From: Caldifarciminota bacterium
GTDB taxonomy: Bacteria > Hydrothermota > Tepidihabitantia > SM23-42
DNA: 64,000 nucleotides
Direction of reading: 5' to 3'
Assembly: GCA_027026255.1 (NCBI GenBank)
Contig: JALVOT010000017.1
Location: 79,462 to 143,461 of the forward strand
Shown here: in pieces, positions 44,518 through 54,725 of the stretch
How the letters are laid out: each line of letters begins with the position of its first letter
Numbering within the stretch: position 1 is the stretch's first letter
Made by a program: the position numbers and the translations under genes
Notes under the pieces: generated by a model
The model's database searches: none
What the model saw: the letters and a program-made list of their open reading frames with translations, nothing else
What the model was told of the DNA's origin: nothing

Positions 44518-44896
44518 GACTCCTCTTCACTTTTTTCATTATGCCTCCCGGATTAATTGCAACGGTATTCTGGACAGAATAAACTTCCCTGAAATCCCTG
44601 AAATCATTAAACCAGAACGAAAAATACTCAACAACTTCGTTTTACTTTTTTTTATATTATTTATTGATCATTTGAAAAATTTCTCTGCTATTTTCGCCCG
44701 GTTCCATTTTTTTCAGCGCGGGCGGCGTTTCCATTTTTCTCAGCGCGGGCGGCGTCCCCGCCGCCCGCTGGAGATTTGTCATTCTTAACTCATTTCAGAA
44801 ACCCCTGCAGCTCGCCAGGCGCCCTGCCTCGGGGCGAGACGCCCCCCGGCTATATTGTACTTACAAAAAACCGGGACAAAAAAGTAGAAAGGAATC
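44518..44896. mobile_element. MITE-like element, copy 2
   Basis: Left end GACTCCTCTTCACTTTTTT (44518-44536), right end its imperfect reverse complement (44878-44896); about 379 bp, two 27-bp units near 44697-44758, then the same GC-rich core and right arm as copies 1 and 3. Confidence 0.75.
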
Positions 44897-44910
44897 AGGT
44901 CAGTTTTCAA

Positions 44911-44938
44911 TTGACATTAAAAACCTTCTGTATATAAT
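44911..44938 (+). promoter_or_regulatory. Leaderless promoter of the 98-aa gene
   Basis: TTGACA (44911-44916), 16-base spacer, TATAAT (44933-44938); ATG at 44944. Confidence 0.75.
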
Positions 44939-44943
44939 TTTCT

Positions 44944-45240
44944 ATGCAAGAGAAAAAGGCGATTCGTTTTTTACGCAACCTTTATGCTGAGCGCGGTTAT
45001 GTCAAAGTAAAAAAAGGTTACAAATCTTCCCACAGCGGGTGGGAGATACGCTTTTCCACACTTGATAGTGAAGAACGCAAAAAATTGAGAAAGGCGATGA
45101 GATTATTCGGATTTAAGTGCGGAAAACAGTTTAAAAAACATTCAAGGATTGTGGTCCCCTATTATGGTTTTAATCAGGTATCACAGTTTTTTAAGCGGAT
45201 CAGACCAAAAACAAGCAAGGTTCCAGAACAATACTTTTAA
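44944..45240 (+). CDS. 98-aa basic hypothetical protein
   Basis: Starts 5 bases after a perfect -10 box, without a ribosome binding site: a leaderless gene. The product is rich in Lys, Arg and aromatics (GYVKVKKGYKSS, GWEIRF, LRKAMRLFGFKCGKQF), suggesting nucleic-acid binding; family not recognised. Confidence 0.65.
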   Translation: MQEKKAIRFLRNLYAERGYVKVKKGYKSSHSGWEIRFSTLDSEERKKLRKAMRLFGFKCGKQFKKHSRIVVPYYGFNQVSQFFKRIRPKTSKVPEQYF

Positions 45241-45408
45241 ATCCCTATCGCTGGATTTCTGGTCTATTTAATTTTTGAGGAAAGGATTAAAACAGAACCG
45301 CCTCTCCACCGGGTAAAAAGAATATCAGGCATCGAGGCAGGGATGAAGAATCTATAATATGCAGGTTTCAGGAGAAAATGGAGAATATCAACCCCCGGCG
45401 AATAATTC

Positions 45409-45436
45409 TTGACTTTCCTTTGATTCTCTTTATAAT
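45409..45436 (+). promoter_or_regulatory. Promoter of the M23 peptidase gene
   Basis: TTGACT (45409-45414), 16-base spacer, TATAAT (45431-45436). Confidence 0.7.
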
Positions 45437-45453
45437 ATGATTGGAGATTTATA

Positions 45454-46359
45454 TTGGACATAATTTTTATCAGCGGCCGGGGGAATAGAACCCTTAAACT
45501 TCATATCAAATTTATTTTTATTGTTTTTCTGATTATCAGCGTCTTCGGGATTTTAGGGTTCTTTACCTACAGCCTGATATTTTTCGCAACGAATGAGGTG
45601 GATCAGACCCGATTGCAGAAATTGAGGGTCGAGAACCGGGTTGTGCGGCAGGAACTGAAACGGGTTGAGGGTGAAATTGCAAATCTCAACAATTTAATTG
45701 ACAGTCTTGCATTATATGATAAGAAATTGAGAATCTATGCACCACTCACCCCCCTGAATGAAGATTTGAGAAATGCCGGAGTAGGTGGCTATACACCCGA
45801 TTATATTAAAAAAGAGTTATCTCCTCAAACAAAGACAAAACTTACCGAAATCTCCCAGACCCTGGATAAGATTCTCGCCCGGGCAAAAGTTCAAAAGAAG
45901 AGCTTTAATGAACTCTTTAACTATCTGGAAGAAAAGAGGCACCTCCAGAGTCATACCCCTTCCATTATTCCGGTTCAGGGCTGGTTGATTCGCGGTTTTG
46001 GTTATCATATCGACCCCTTTACCGGTAAGGTAAAGATGCATGAAGGTCTTGATATTGCTGCACCTATAGGCACTCCAATCGTGGCATCTGCCGACGGCGT
46101 GATAAAGTTTACCGGCACCAAACAGGGTTTTGGCCGAACCGTGGAAATCAACCATGGCTATGGATATAGTACCCTTTTTGCCCATTGTCAAAGAATCAGG
46201 GTAATTCCCGGGATGAAGGTAAAAAGGGGTGAGATAATCGCCTATGTCGGTAATACCGGAAGGTCCACCGGTCCCCATCTCCATTATGAAGTCCATGTTG
46301 CAAACCGTCCGGTCGACCCGATCCGCTTTATCCTCGTTAAACCGAGCATAAGCGATTAG
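45454..46359 (+). CDS. M23 family (LytM-like) peptidase
   Basis: TTG start after TTGGAG. 301 aa: short cytoplasmic N-terminus, membrane helix (residues 20-44), coiled coil (about 50-75 and 110-150), then M23 domain with HEGLDIAAPIGTPI (zinc His/Asp), VEINHGYGYSTLFAHCQ and GPHLHYEVHV (zinc HxH). Peptidoglycan endopeptidase or NlpD/EnvC-like activator. Confidence 0.88.
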   Translation: MDIIFISGRGNRTLKLHIKFIFIVFLIISVFGILGFFTYSLIFFATNEVDQTRLQKLRVENRVVRQELKRVEGEIANLNNLIDSLALYDKKLRIYAPLTPLNEDLRNAGVGGYTPDYIKKELSPQTKTKLTEISQTLDKILARAKVQKKSFNELFNYLEEKRHLQSHTPSIIPVQGWLIRGFGYHIDPFTGKVKMHEGLDIAAPIGTPIVASADGVIKFTGTKQGFGRTVEINHGYGYSTLFAHCQRIRVIPGMKVKRGEIIAYVGNTGRSTGPHLHYEVHVANRPVDPIRFILVKPSISD

Positions 46360-46375
46360 CAGTTAAATTCATCTA

Positions 46376-46403
46376 TTGACAAATTATAAATTTTAAATAT
46401 AAT
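46376..46403 (+). promoter_or_regulatory. Promoter of rho-rpmE-prfB
   Basis: TTGACA (46376-46381), 16-base spacer, TATAAT (46398-46403); leader of about 120 bases. A 33-codon frame from ATG 46443 spans the leader and ends over the rho start. Confidence 0.75.
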
Positions 46404-46530
46404 TTAACATCCTTTGATGTTCTCCAGATAAAGCAAATTGCTATGGGGAAAGTTATGATGGTTGCCATTGTATTGGTATTAACCACAAGGATTGGAAGGA
46501 TAAAAAATTTCAAAGAAATGGTAGGTGCAA

Positions 46531-47787
46531 ATGGAAATAGCTGATCTAAAAAAGAAAAAAGTTTCAGAACTTCATGAAATTGCCAAGGAATTAGGTCTTT
46601 TTAACTATACCGATCTAAAAAAACAGGACCTGATTCATGCAATCATTGAAGCCGAGACAAAAAGGGCGGAATTAGTTCCGGTGGAAGGTGTTTTGCAGAT
46701 TCATTCTGAGGGCTATGGTTTTCTCCGTTCCCCTAACTACAACTATCTGCAAAGTCCGGATGATATCTATCTTTCTATCTCGCAGATTCGGAAATTCAAT
46801 CTGAAGGTAGGAGATCATATCAAGGGTCTGGCTCGACCACCTCGGGAAGGGGAAAGATATTTTGCAATGATTAAGATTGAAAGGATAAATGATATTCCCC
46901 TTCCACAATTTCGGGAAAGGGTTCTCTTTGACAATCTGACTCCGCTTTATCCAAATGAACGAATCCACCTCGAGATTGAAGAAAAAAATGATCTTTCAAT
47001 GCGGATTGTTGACCTCTTCACACCCATTGGTAAGGGACAACGCGGACTCATTGTTTCACCGCCCCGTGCCGGTAAAACAATTCTCCTTCAGAAAATTGCC
47101 AGTTCCATTACCACCAACCATCCAGAAATCTATCTAATCGTCCTTTTGATTGATGAACGACCTGAAGAGGTTACCGATTTTGAACGTTCTGTGGATGCCG
47201 AAGTCGTCTCTTCCACATTTGACGAAAGTCCGGAGCGTCATACCGAAGTCGCAGAGATTATTCTGGAAAGGGCAAAGAGGATGGTCGAGGCAAAAAAGGA
47301 TGTTGTGATACTGCTGGACAGTCTAACCAGGCTTGCCCGCGCCCACAACGCAGTAGTCCCCCATTCTGGTAAAACCCTTTCCGGCGGACTCGATTCAACA
47401 GCCCTGCAGAAACCAAAGAAATTCTTCGGTTCGGCACGCAATATAGAAGAGGGAGGTAGTCTTACGATAATCGCCACCGCCTTGATTGATACAGGTTCAC
47501 GAATGGATGAGGTAATATTTGAAGAATTCAAGGGGACGGGTAATCTTGAATTGATTCTCGACCGTCGTTTATCAGACCGAAGAATCTTCCCGGCTTTAGA
47601 CCTTTATAAATCAGGAACCAGAAAAGAAGAGCTTTTATTGAGTGAATTTGAACTTAACCGCCTCTGGATTATGAGAAAACTCCTCTCTGAGATGAATACT
47701 ATTGAACAGATGGAGTTTCTCATTGAAAAGATGAGACGCACAAAGACCAATAAGGAATTTCTTGAATCAATGAGCAGCAATGAATAG
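46531..47787 (+). CDS. rho: Transcription termination factor Rho
   Basis: ATG 46531 (MEIADL); a GTG six bases earlier is possible. 418 aa, normal length: Rho N-domain, cold-shock-like RNA-binding domain ([16 protein letters not shown]), RecA-type ATPase with P-loop [20 protein letters not shown] and [11 protein letters not shown]-loop [17 protein letters not shown]. Long leader with a 33-codon frame. Confidence 0.97.
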   Translation: MEIADLKKKKVSELHEIAKELGLFNYTDLKKQDLIHAIIEAETKRAELVPVEGVLQIHSEGYGFLRSPNYNYLQSPDDIYLSISQIRKFNLKVGDHIKGLARPPREGERYFAMIKIERINDIPLPQFRERVLFDNLTPLYPNERIHLEIEEKNDLSMRIVDLFTPIGKGQRGLIVSPPRAGKTILLQKIASSITTNHPEIYLIVLLIDERPEEVTDFERSVDAEVVSSTFDESPERHTEVAEIILERAKRMVEAKKDVVILLDSLTRLARAHNAVVPHSGKTLSGGLDSTALQKPKKFFGSARNIEEGGSLTIIATALIDTGSRMDEVIFEEFKGTGNLELILDRRLSDRRIFPALDLYKSGTRKEELLLSEFELNRLWIMRKLLSEMNTIEQMEFLIEKMRRTKTNKEFLESMSSNE

Positions 47788-47797
47788 GAGGTAATCG

Positions 47798-48031
47798 GTG
47801 AAGAAAAAGATTCATCCCAAATATGTGCATTGTGTTATTACCTGTGCCTGTGGTAATAAGGTTGAAACAAGGTCGACTGTTGAAAAAATCTCAGTCGACC
47901 TCTGTTCAAAATGTCATCCCTTTTTTACCGGGCGTCAGAAGATTGTTGACTCGGCGGGACGGGTGGAAAAATTCATCCGGCGTTATTCCAAAAAGAAAAC
48001 TCAGGTGCCCTCCAAGAAAAAGAGGAAGTAA
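47798..48031 (+). CDS. rpmE: 50S ribosomal protein L31
   Basis: 77 aa, GTG start after AGGAGG. Zinc-type L31 with CACGN and [11 protein letters not shown]ys pairs plus a basic tail. Encoded between rho and prfB, a common order. Confidence 0.95.
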   Translation: MKKKIHPKYVHCVITCACGNKVETRSTVEKISVDLCSKCHPFFTGRQKIVDSAGRVEKFIRRYSKKKTQVPSKKKRK

Positions 48032-48034
48032 ACA

Positions 48035-49154
48035 TTGAATAAACCGCCGGTCGAGAATTTTAGTCTGGAAAGTGTAAAAAGACTGAGGGAAAGATTCAAT
48101 AAATTAAAGGAGCATCTTTGACCTGGAAAAACTGGAAAAGGAACTAAAAAAACTTCAGAAAAAGACCACCGCCGCTGATTTTTGGACTGATCGCACCAGA
48201 GCCCAGAAAATAATGGCTGAATTGAGTCACAAGCAGTCTTTTCTTGATGCGATTAAAAAAACTGCCCAGGATATTGAATTAGTTAACGAAATCATCTCGC
48301 TGCCGGAGATCGATCAGAAATTGAAAGAAGAAACCTATTCCGAGATAAAGAAGATTGAAAAAGAGGTGAATTCTTTAGAACTGAAACTGCTTTTGGGAAA
48401 AGAAGATGATATAAAAAATTGTATCCTCACGATTCATCCCGGTGCCGGTGGAACCGAATCCTGTGATTGGACAGAGATGCTCTTTCGGATGTATATAAAA
48501 TGGATACAACTCAGGAACTTCTCCTATCGTGTTCTAAATTTCTTACCCGGTGAAATTGCAGGCATAAAAGATGCAACCATTGAGGTGCTGGGTGAATATG
48601 CCTACGGCTTATTAAAGGCTGAAGCCGGAATCCACCGCCTGGTGCGCATTTCACCGTTCGATTCCAATGCCCGACGCCATACCTCATTTGCCTCGGTCTT
48701 TGTCTACCCCGAGGTTGAAGCGATAAATTTCGAAATTGATGAAAATGATTTAAAGATTGACACCTTCCGTGCCGGAGGCCACGGTGGCCAGAATGTAAAC
48801 AAGGTTTCTTCCGCAGTTCGAATTACCCATCTACCCACCGGCATCATCGTCCAATGCCAGAATGAACGCTCCCAGTATCAGAACAAGGTCAATGCAATAA
48901 AGGTTTTAAGGTCCCGTCTCTATGATTACTATAAGAAAAAAGAAGAGGAAAAAATGAAAAAACTCGACCAGCAGAAAACAGATATCGCCTGGGGCCATCA
49001 GATTCGTTCTTATATCTTCCATCCCTATAAACTTGTAAAAGACCATCGAACTAACTATGAAACCGCCCAGATCGACAGAGTGATGGACGGCCATATTGAT
49101 GATTTTATCTACAATTATCTGCGTCAAGAAGCAAATAATGCTCTTAAAATTTGA
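48035..49154 (+). CDS. prfB: Peptide chain release factor 2, programmed +1 frameshift
   Basis: Begins at TTG 48035 (after AGAGGAAG) and reads 28 codons to CTT-TGA-C at 48116-48122; an SD-like AGGAG lies just before it, exactly as in the autoregulatory prfB frameshift. After slipping +1 at CTT, reading resumes at GAC 48120 and continues to 49154. Joined product about 372 aa with RF2-specific SPF (RISPFDS) and [10 protein letters not shown] (GGQ). Low RF2 favours the shift and so restores RF2. Confidence 0.95.
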
Positions 49155-49464
49155 TTCTTTATTCAAATAACAAAATCGATAAAATACCATAAATCCCGGC
49201 ATCACCCTCAGCCTTTAATTCCCGAGACATAATAAACTTCACCCGTGCACTATTCATATTCTGTGCATCGGGCATCATCTCCCTTATTATCTAATTACAA
49301 TCCAGGGTAATAACAACCTCTTTTTTCTCTCTGCTTCTCAGTATTTTCAATCAGACTCAAAATCAACACACCATCTGCGGCCATTTTTTTATCAAACCGG
49401 GAAAATAGCCCTGGAATCAAAGATTTCCCTTGACTTTTTTAAATTTTTGTGATAATATACCCTA
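49155..49464. other. Intergenic region, possible decayed minus-strand frame
   Basis: Apart from the promoter at 49430, no gene is recognised. The minus strand between about 49150 and 49345 has two adjacent open stretches separated by TAG that read like a broken coding sequence (KKEVVITLDCN, then NSARVKFIMSREL), but no family can be named. Confidence 0.3.
49430..49458 (+). promoter_or_regulatory. Leaderless promoter of the 49465 gene
   Basis: TTGACT (49430-49435), 17-base spacer, TAATAT (49453-49458); ATG at 49465. Confidence 0.65.
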
Positions 49465-50415
49465 ATGAAGTTTCCTAAGGGAAGACCGATTTTAGAGAAT
49501 ACTCGACTGGAATTCATAAATTTCGACAATGTGCTCAGCGCCTCAAAAAGGGAAAGGGCACACCGCATCTCCGGATATATCTCCATTATCTATCCTGATG
49601 TTCAGGAATTAATCTTTTTGAAAGAAGGAGAGCCCTTTAATGCTGCTCGCATCTCAATGCGTAAAAGGGAGATCGTCTCAATCAGTGAGGTGGTGGAGAA
49701 GGCAAAAAATGCAACAAGCGGTATCCTATCTGAATATGCAACAGATGAAGCTCTGCTCAAGATGATTATCGCCTCAATCACGAAAAAGCCCATAAAGACC
49801 AATATCGACCTTTCCCGTCTTCAACCCAGGATATTTATTGATAAGTTAAAGAACACAAAATTTGATGGATTTATATGGGCCGTTTCCGGAGTGGAGGAAT
49901 CATTCATAAATTTTGAACAGGGTGAAATAACCGGATGTTATGTTGCTGGCTCGAGTAAAAAAATTCCGGAAAAGGAAATCATTCCATTCTTAATGCGGCC
50001 CAATTTAACAATTTCAATCTTTGACCGGGACGAGGAGATTGAAGCAGACCAAGCAACCCCGGCCCAGGTGGAAATGTTCTGTAAGATATTTACAAACCTT
50101 TTAAAAAATTATGCCCATCCCCTTGGCAAGAATCTGGTTCTCAGGACCGCGGTGAGTGCCCGGGCTACCGCCAAGAAAGAATTCCCCTTTATTGAAAATC
50201 TTACGATAAATTCTGAACTTAATGTAAAAGGAAAGGTAATAGTGGAACCGATGACATTCGCCCGGGGTATGGCACGCTGGTTTGATATCATATATGAATC
50301 GGTTGCCACATTCTTAGGGAAAGAGAGCGAAACCATCGCTAAAAAGTCCTTAAATGATTACCGTTTTGCCCTGAAAGCCTTAAAATTCTTTGATTACACA
50401 AAATTAAAGATTTAA
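49465..50415 (+). CDS. Hypothetical protein, 316 aa
   Basis: No signal peptide or membrane helix. Start lies 6 bases after a -10 box, so leaderless. Early part ([21 protein letters not shown]) and the middle ([28 protein letters not shown]) have the flavour of DUF4388/PATAN-like regulatory domains, but this is not certain. Ends at the first base of rsmI (TAATG), so co-transcribed with rsmI, the phosphatidyltransferase and hflX. Confidence 0.6.
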   Translation: MKFPKGRPILENTRLEFINFDNVLSASKRERAHRISGYISIIYPDVQELIFLKEGEPFNAARISMRKREIVSISEVVEKAKNATSGILSEYATDEALLKMIIASITKKPIKTNIDLSRLQPRIFIDKLKNTKFDGFIWAVSGVEESFINFEQGEITGCYVAGSSKKIPEKEIIPFLMRPNLTISIFDRDEEIEADQATPAQVEMFCKIFTNLLKNYAHPLGKNLVLRTAVSARATAKKEFPFIENLTINSELNVKGKVIVEPMTFARGMARWFDIIYESVATFLGKESETIAKKSLNDYRFALKALKFFDYTKLKI

Positions 50416-51086
50416 TGTCCCTCTATATTGTTGCAACTCCAATTGGAAACCTGAATGATATTACACTGCGTGCCGTAGAAACATTAAAAAATGCCGATTT
50501 GATTGCCTGTGAGGACACGCGACGGGCAAAAATTTTATTGGCACAGTATGAAATTAAAAAGCCGCTCCTTTCACTGTATGAGCATAATGAAAAGAAAAGG
50601 ATTCCCGCGATAATAAAGCGATTAATTTCCGGCCAGAATATTGCGTTAATCAGTAATGCTGGAACCCCGGTTATCTCCGACCCTGGTTATCTTCTCATCC
50701 GGGAAGCAATCTTTCGAAATATAAAGGTTGAGGCGATTCCCGGTCCCTGTGCAGTTATTACCGCACTGACTGTTTCGGGCATTCCCGCAAATAGATTTAT
50801 CTTTGAAGGTTTCCTCCCCAGAAAAAAGGGTGCCCGTTTTAAAATCTTAAATTCTTTAAAAGATGAAACCCGAACCACCGTTATCTTTGAATCACCTCAG
50901 CGGATTAAGAGATTGTTGAATGAATTACTTGAAGTAATCGGCAACCGTGAGGTTGCGCTCTGTCGTGAATTGACAAAATATTATGAAACAGTTCACCGCG
51001 GTCGATTAAAAGATGTTATTACAAATTTAAAAAAAATTCGGGGTGAATTCACCCTGGTAATTGCCGGCACCGATGGAAAAGATTAG
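50415..51086 (+). CDS. rsmI: 16S rRNA (cytidine1402-2'-O)-methyltransferase
   Basis: 223 aa tetrapyrrole-methylase fold: [63 protein letters not shown]. Slightly short at the C-terminus compared with E. coli. Overlaps the next gene by 14 bases. Confidence 0.95.
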   Translation: MSLYIVATPIGNLNDITLRAVETLKNADLIACEDTRRAKILLAQYEIKKPLLSLYEHNEKKRIPAIIKRLISGQNIALISNAGTPVISDPGYLLIREAIFRNIKVEAIPGPCAVITALTVSGIPANRFIFEGFLPRKKGARFKILNSLKDETRTTVIFESPQRIKRLLNELLEVIGNREVALCRELTKYYETVHRGRLKDVITNLKKIRGEFTLVIAGTDGKD

Positions 51087-51675
51087 TTCTTTTGCGCGTA
51101 GATTTCTGGTTCGACCGCTGGTCCAACCTCTGGTTCGACTTAAAATCAATCCCAATATTATTACCCTTACAAGTCTTGTTTTTGCAATTATCGCCTTTTT
51201 ATATTATAAAAACGGTGTTTTCTGGCTGGGTGCAATCTTTCTCTTTCTCTGTGGAATATTTGATACATTTGATGGAGAACTTGCCCGCCAGGGGAACCAT
51301 ACAACCAAACTGGGTGGATTTCTGGATTCAACCATTGATCGTATAAATGAATTTCTTGTTTATCTTGGACTTTTCTTATACTACTATACCAGAACACCGT
51401 ATATCCTCTTCTGGATTTTTTTGGCGCTATTCGGCTCAATGATGGTCAGTTATACAAGAGCTCGGGGCGAAGGTCTGGGCATTTCTCCCCGGGTTGGCCT
51501 CTTTCAAAGATTTATGCGCTTCATCCTGCTTGTCCTCGGTTCTTTCCTTGGCCCAAAGATTGTGGTATATTTTCTGGTTATCATTGTCATCGGAACATTT
51601 GAAACCACCCTGCACCGTATCATCTATATCTATAATCATACTAAAAAGAATTGCGGGTCAGAGAGCAAAACTTAA
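51073..51675 (+). CDS. CDP-alcohol phosphatidyltransferase
   Basis: ATG 51073 inside the rsmI end is preferred to the TTG at 51061. 200 aa membrane enzyme with the family signature DTFDGELAR...[13 protein letters not shown] (D-x2-DG-x2-AR...G-x3-D-x3-D). Phospholipid headgroup synthesis (phosphatidylglycerophosphate, inositol-phosphate or similar); the exact alcohol cannot be told. Confidence 0.88.
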   Translation: MEKISSFARRFLVRPLVQPLVRLKINPNIITLTSLVFAIIAFLYYKNGVFWLGAIFLFLCGIFDTFDGELARQGNHTTKLGGFLDSTIDRINEFLVYLGLFLYYYTRTPYILFWIFLALFGSMMVSYTRARGEGLGISPRVGLFQRFMRFILLVLGSFLGPKIVVYFLVIIVIGTFETTLHRIIYIYNHTKKNCGSESKT

Positions 51676-52754
51676 AACAGAAAGAAAGGGTTCTACTCAT
51701 CGGTATCACCCGGCACCGTCAGAAACGCTGGGCGGTAATGGAATCCTTAGAAGAATTGGCGAATCTCACCAAAACCGCAGGCGGCAGGGTAATAGAAAGT
51801 TTCATCCAGATAAAACAGAGATATAATCCCTCTACCCTGCTTGGTATAGGTAAAGTAAAGGATATCAAACGGATATGTCAGGAACTGGATATTGACCTTC
51901 TCATCTTTGATACCGACCTCAGTCCGGCTCAGATAAGAAATATTGAGGCGATAGTTGGAATAAGGGTGATTGACCGCACCGCCCTTATTCTTGATATATT
52001 TGCCAAACATGCCCGAACCAAAGAAGCAAGGCTTCAAGTTGAATTGGCACAATTAGAGTATCGTTTACCCAGACTGATTGGCCTGGGCTTAGAATATTCA
52101 CGATTGGGCGGTGGTATTGGAACCCGGGGACCTGGAGAAAAGAAGTTAGAAATCGACCGTCGGAGAATAAAACAGCGTATTACAACACTAAAGAAGGCAC
52201 TTAAAAAAATCGAGAAATCAAAAAAAATCCAGCGTAAGGCACGCCAGGGATTTCCCAAGATTGCTGTGGTGGGTTATACCAATGCAGGAAAATCCTCACT
52301 TGTAAATGCCCTGACCCATGCACACCTGCTTACCGCCAACTACCTATTTTCAACCCTCGATTCCAATACAAAGCTGTTATTCATCCCTCCCCATCATCGG
52401 CTGCTAATCAGTGATACCGTGGGTTTTCTGAAAAACCTTCCGCACAATCTAATCGCCTCATTCCACGCCACCCTTGCCGAGGTTATTGAATCAGATTTAC
52501 TGATGCATATCGTCGACACTACAGCCCAAACCTTTGAGCAACACATTACTACGGTAAATAATGTTCTGGAACAGATTGGTGTGAACGAAAAACCGAAACT
52601 TCTGATTCTCAATAAAATTGACCGGCTATTTAAAGAAGAAAAAGAACGACTTAAGAGAAAATATCCCAAAGCATTTCTTGTTTCAGCCACCCAGGGCATC
52701 GGTATAGATGAAGTAAAATTATATCTAAGGGATTATTTTTATCCAAAATCTTGA
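51651..52754 (+). CDS. hflX: GTPase HflX
   Basis: 367 aa, TTG start overlapping the previous gene by 25 bases. N-terminal HflX domain (NPSTLLGIGKVKDI, DRTALILDIFAKHARTKEA, GRLGGG-like GGGIGTRGPGEKKLEID), then G domain (GYTNAGKSSLVNAL, DTVGF, LNKID). Ribosome-splitting GTPase under stress. Confidence 0.95.
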   Translation: MRVREQNLKQKERVLLIGITRHRQKRWAVMESLEELANLTKTAGGRVIESFIQIKQRYNPSTLLGIGKVKDIKRICQELDIDLLIFDTDLSPAQIRNIEAIVGIRVIDRTALILDIFAKHARTKEARLQVELAQLEYRLPRLIGLGLEYSRLGGGIGTRGPGEKKLEIDRRRIKQRITTLKKALKKIEKSKKIQRKARQGFPKIAVVGYTNAGKSSLVNALTHAHLLTANYLFSTLDSNTKLLFIPPHHRLLISDTVGFLKNLPHNLIASFHATLAEVIESDLLMHIVDTTAQTFEQHITTVNNVLEQIGVNEKPKLLILNKIDRLFKEEKERLKRKYPKAFLVSATQGIGIDEVKLYLRDYFYPKS

Positions 52755-52800
52755 TTTAAAGACTTTACAGGATACCTGGAGCCAATCAGCTCCTACCCCT

Positions 52801-53271
52801 GACTCCTCGCCACTTTTTTCATTATGCCTTCCGGATTAATTGCAACGGTATTCTGGACAGAATAAACTTTCATAAGATTATTAAACTAAGACGAAAAATA
52901 CTCAACAACTCCGTTTTACTTTTTTTATATTATTTATTGGTCATTTGAAAAATTTCTCTACCATCTTCGGCCAGTTCTATTTTTCTCAGCGCGGACGGCG
53001 TCCCCTTTTTTCTCAGCGTGGGCGGCGTTTCCATTTTTTTCAGCGCGGGCGGCGTTTCCATTTTTTTCAGCGCGGGCGGCGTTTCCATTTTTTTCAGCGC
53101 GGGCGGCGTTTCCATTTTTTTCAGCGCGGGCGGCGTCCCCGCCGCCCGCTGGAGGTTTGTCATTCTCAACTCGTTTCATACTCGCCAAGCGCCCTGCCTC
53201 GGGGCGAGACGCCCCTCGGCTATATTGTAACATAGTTTACAAAAAACCGGGACAAAAAGTGGAGAGGAATC
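52801..53271. mobile_element. MITE-like element, copy 3 (expanded)
   Basis: Left end GACTCCTCGCCACTTTTT (52801-52818), right end AAAAAGTGGAGAGGAATC (53254-53271). About 471 bp; longer than the other copies because the 27-bp tandem unit is present six times. Flanks carry a partial direct repeat (GCTCCTACCCC before, GCTCTTCCCC after). Confidence 0.75.
52977..53137. repeat. 27-bp tandem repeat, six units
   Basis: Each unit is a T-rich stretch followed by CAGCGCGGGCGGCG. Units 3-6 are nearly identical; 1-2 are diverged. Being a multiple of three it opens long artefactual reading frames on both strands. No unique spacers, so not a CRISPR. Confidence 0.9.
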
Positions 53272-53285
53272 AGCTCTTCCCCATC

Positions 53286-53313
53286 TTGACCATCAAGCAT
53301 TTTAGATTATAAT
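53286..53313 (+). promoter_or_regulatory. Promoter of holB operon
   Basis: TTGACC (53286-53291), 16-base spacer, TATAAT (53308-53313); ATG at 53322, 8 bases downstream, so leaderless or with a one- or two-base leader. Confidence 0.75.
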
Positions 53314-53321
53314 AAGAATCG

Positions 53322-54269
53322 ATGGAAGATTATTTTTCTGAAATCATAAATCAATCTTCAGCCAAACAGTTTATTCGTACCGCCCTGCATAAGGGAAATC
53401 TCTATAACCTTTTATTGGTAGGACCCAGGGGGGTTGGAAAAAGACTGTTTGCCTTTGCCTTAGCCCGAGCCTTGGGCTGTCCGGTTCATTCAGCAAATTT
53501 TATCCTTATCGCCCCGATTCCGTCAAAACTCAAGGGTCGGGGTAAGGGTCTGGAAGAGTATCTGAAAAAATATCTTCCTGATAACCCATTGGTTGAACTT
53601 GAAGAACGCTCTTCAATCCATATTGAGCAGATAAAGCGGGTAATCGAAAGATTTCTTCATATGCCCGGGTCCGGGACCAAACGGGTTGTATTAATTCTTG
53701 AGGCTGACCGGATGACCGATGCGGCAGCAAACTCATTTTTGAAAACCTTAGAGGAACCACCCATTGATACAATCTTCATACTTACATCATCCCGGGTAAA
53801 TTTTCTCCTGCCGACAATACGTTCCCGCTGTCAGATTCTGCCTTTTAGTTACCTAAAACCACAGGATATTGAAAAAATCATCTATGATGGAGAAGATAAA
53901 TATCTTCTGGGTAGTCCCGGAGAAATCCTTCGTCTGCGTGAAAAGGGATTAATAGAAGATATAATTGACATTTTTCGTTCTACTCCTTTGCTGCCAAGAA
54001 AATCAGCCCATATCGCCCGCACCTTTGAACGAAAAAATATACTCGACCTCTTCTATCCCCTGATCCTCCTTTACAGAATCACCCTTTATAAAAAGTTGGA
54101 CCTTGTAAAAAAAGTACCATTTTCTAAGGATATAGTAGATAAGGCACAGCGCCTTTCGGTAAAAAAAATTATCAATACACTGGTTATGTTAAACCAGGCG
54201 ATCAACCTTCTGGAACAAAATCCCAATCGCCTTTTGCTTCTATTTGACTGCCTTATGGCACTACCTTAA
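53322..54269 (+). CDS. holB: DNA polymerase III delta'-like subunit
   Basis: 315 aa AAA+ clamp-loader protein: GPRGVGKRLFAFALA, EADRMTDAAANSFLKTLEEPPIDTIFIL (Walker B and sensor region), LPTIRSRCQ. The usual zinc-binding Cys between Walker A and B are lost. Clamp loading. Followed without gap by the Mut7-C gene. Confidence 0.88.
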   Translation: MEDYFSEIINQSSAKQFIRTALHKGNLYNLLLVGPRGVGKRLFAFALARALGCPVHSANFILIAPIPSKLKGRGKGLEEYLKKYLPDNPLVELEERSSIHIEQIKRVIERFLHMPGSGTKRVVLILEADRMTDAAANSFLKTLEEPPIDTIFILTSSRVNFLLPTIRSRCQILPFSYLKPQDIEKIIYDGEDKYLLGSPGEILRLREKGLIEDIIDIFRSTPLLPRKSAHIARTFERKNILDLFYPLILLYRITLYKKLDLVKKVPFSKDIVDKAQRLSVKKIINTLVMLNQAINLLEQNPNRLLLLFDCLMALP

Positions 54270-54725
54270 ATGACAGAAAGGTTCATCTGTAATGGAATGC
54301 TCGGCAAACTATGCAAACTGATGAGACTCTGTGGCATTGATACAGAATATTCAAACCAGGGAATGAAGATTCTTCTTGAGGCACGCCGGCAGGGAAGAAT
54401 CATTTTAACCAGAAATCAGCGCTTATCCGGTTATGAGTCTGTCTTTTTTGTTCAGCCTCTTAAGCCCTCATTACAGTTTAGAGAAATCATCGAAAAGTTC
54501 AATCTGGCTGATGAACTCGTCCCATTCAGTCGGTGTCTTATCTGCAATGAAAAACTCCAGCCCATAAATAAAGAGATAATCAAAAATCGAATTCCCTATT
54601 TTACCTACAAAAATTTTAATGAGTTCGCCCTGTGTAAAAAATGTCAGCGGGTCTACTGGAAAGGAAGCCATTATCAAAATATGCTCTACGATTTAGAAAA
54701 AACTCTGGGTAAAAAAATAGTATGA
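54270..54725 (+). CDS. Mut7-C RNase domain protein
   Basis: 151 aa. N-terminal PIN-like fold (MLGKLCKLMRLCGIDTEY, ILTRNQRL), then a zinc ribbon with CLICNEKL and CKKCQRVYWKGSHY. Matches the Mut7-C (DUF82) family, thought to be an RNase. Starts right at the holB stop and overlaps the next gene. Confidence 0.85.
   Translation: MTERFICNGMLGKLCKLMRLCGIDTEYSNQGMKILLEARRQGRIILTRNQRLSGYESVFFVQPLKPSLQFREIIEKFNLADELVPFSRCLICNEKLQPINKEIIKNRIPYFTYKNFNEFALCKKCQRVYWKGSHYQNMLYDLEKTLGKKIV

Noticed and set aside
52977..53137. CRISPR array
   Set aside because: The 27-bp units abut directly with no unique spacers, and no cas genes are present.
52930..53235. Coding regions with repeats such as FFQRGRRFH or KKMETPPAL
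   Set aside because: They arise because the tandem unit is a multiple of three; open in several frames on both strands, with no promoter or ribosome binding site.
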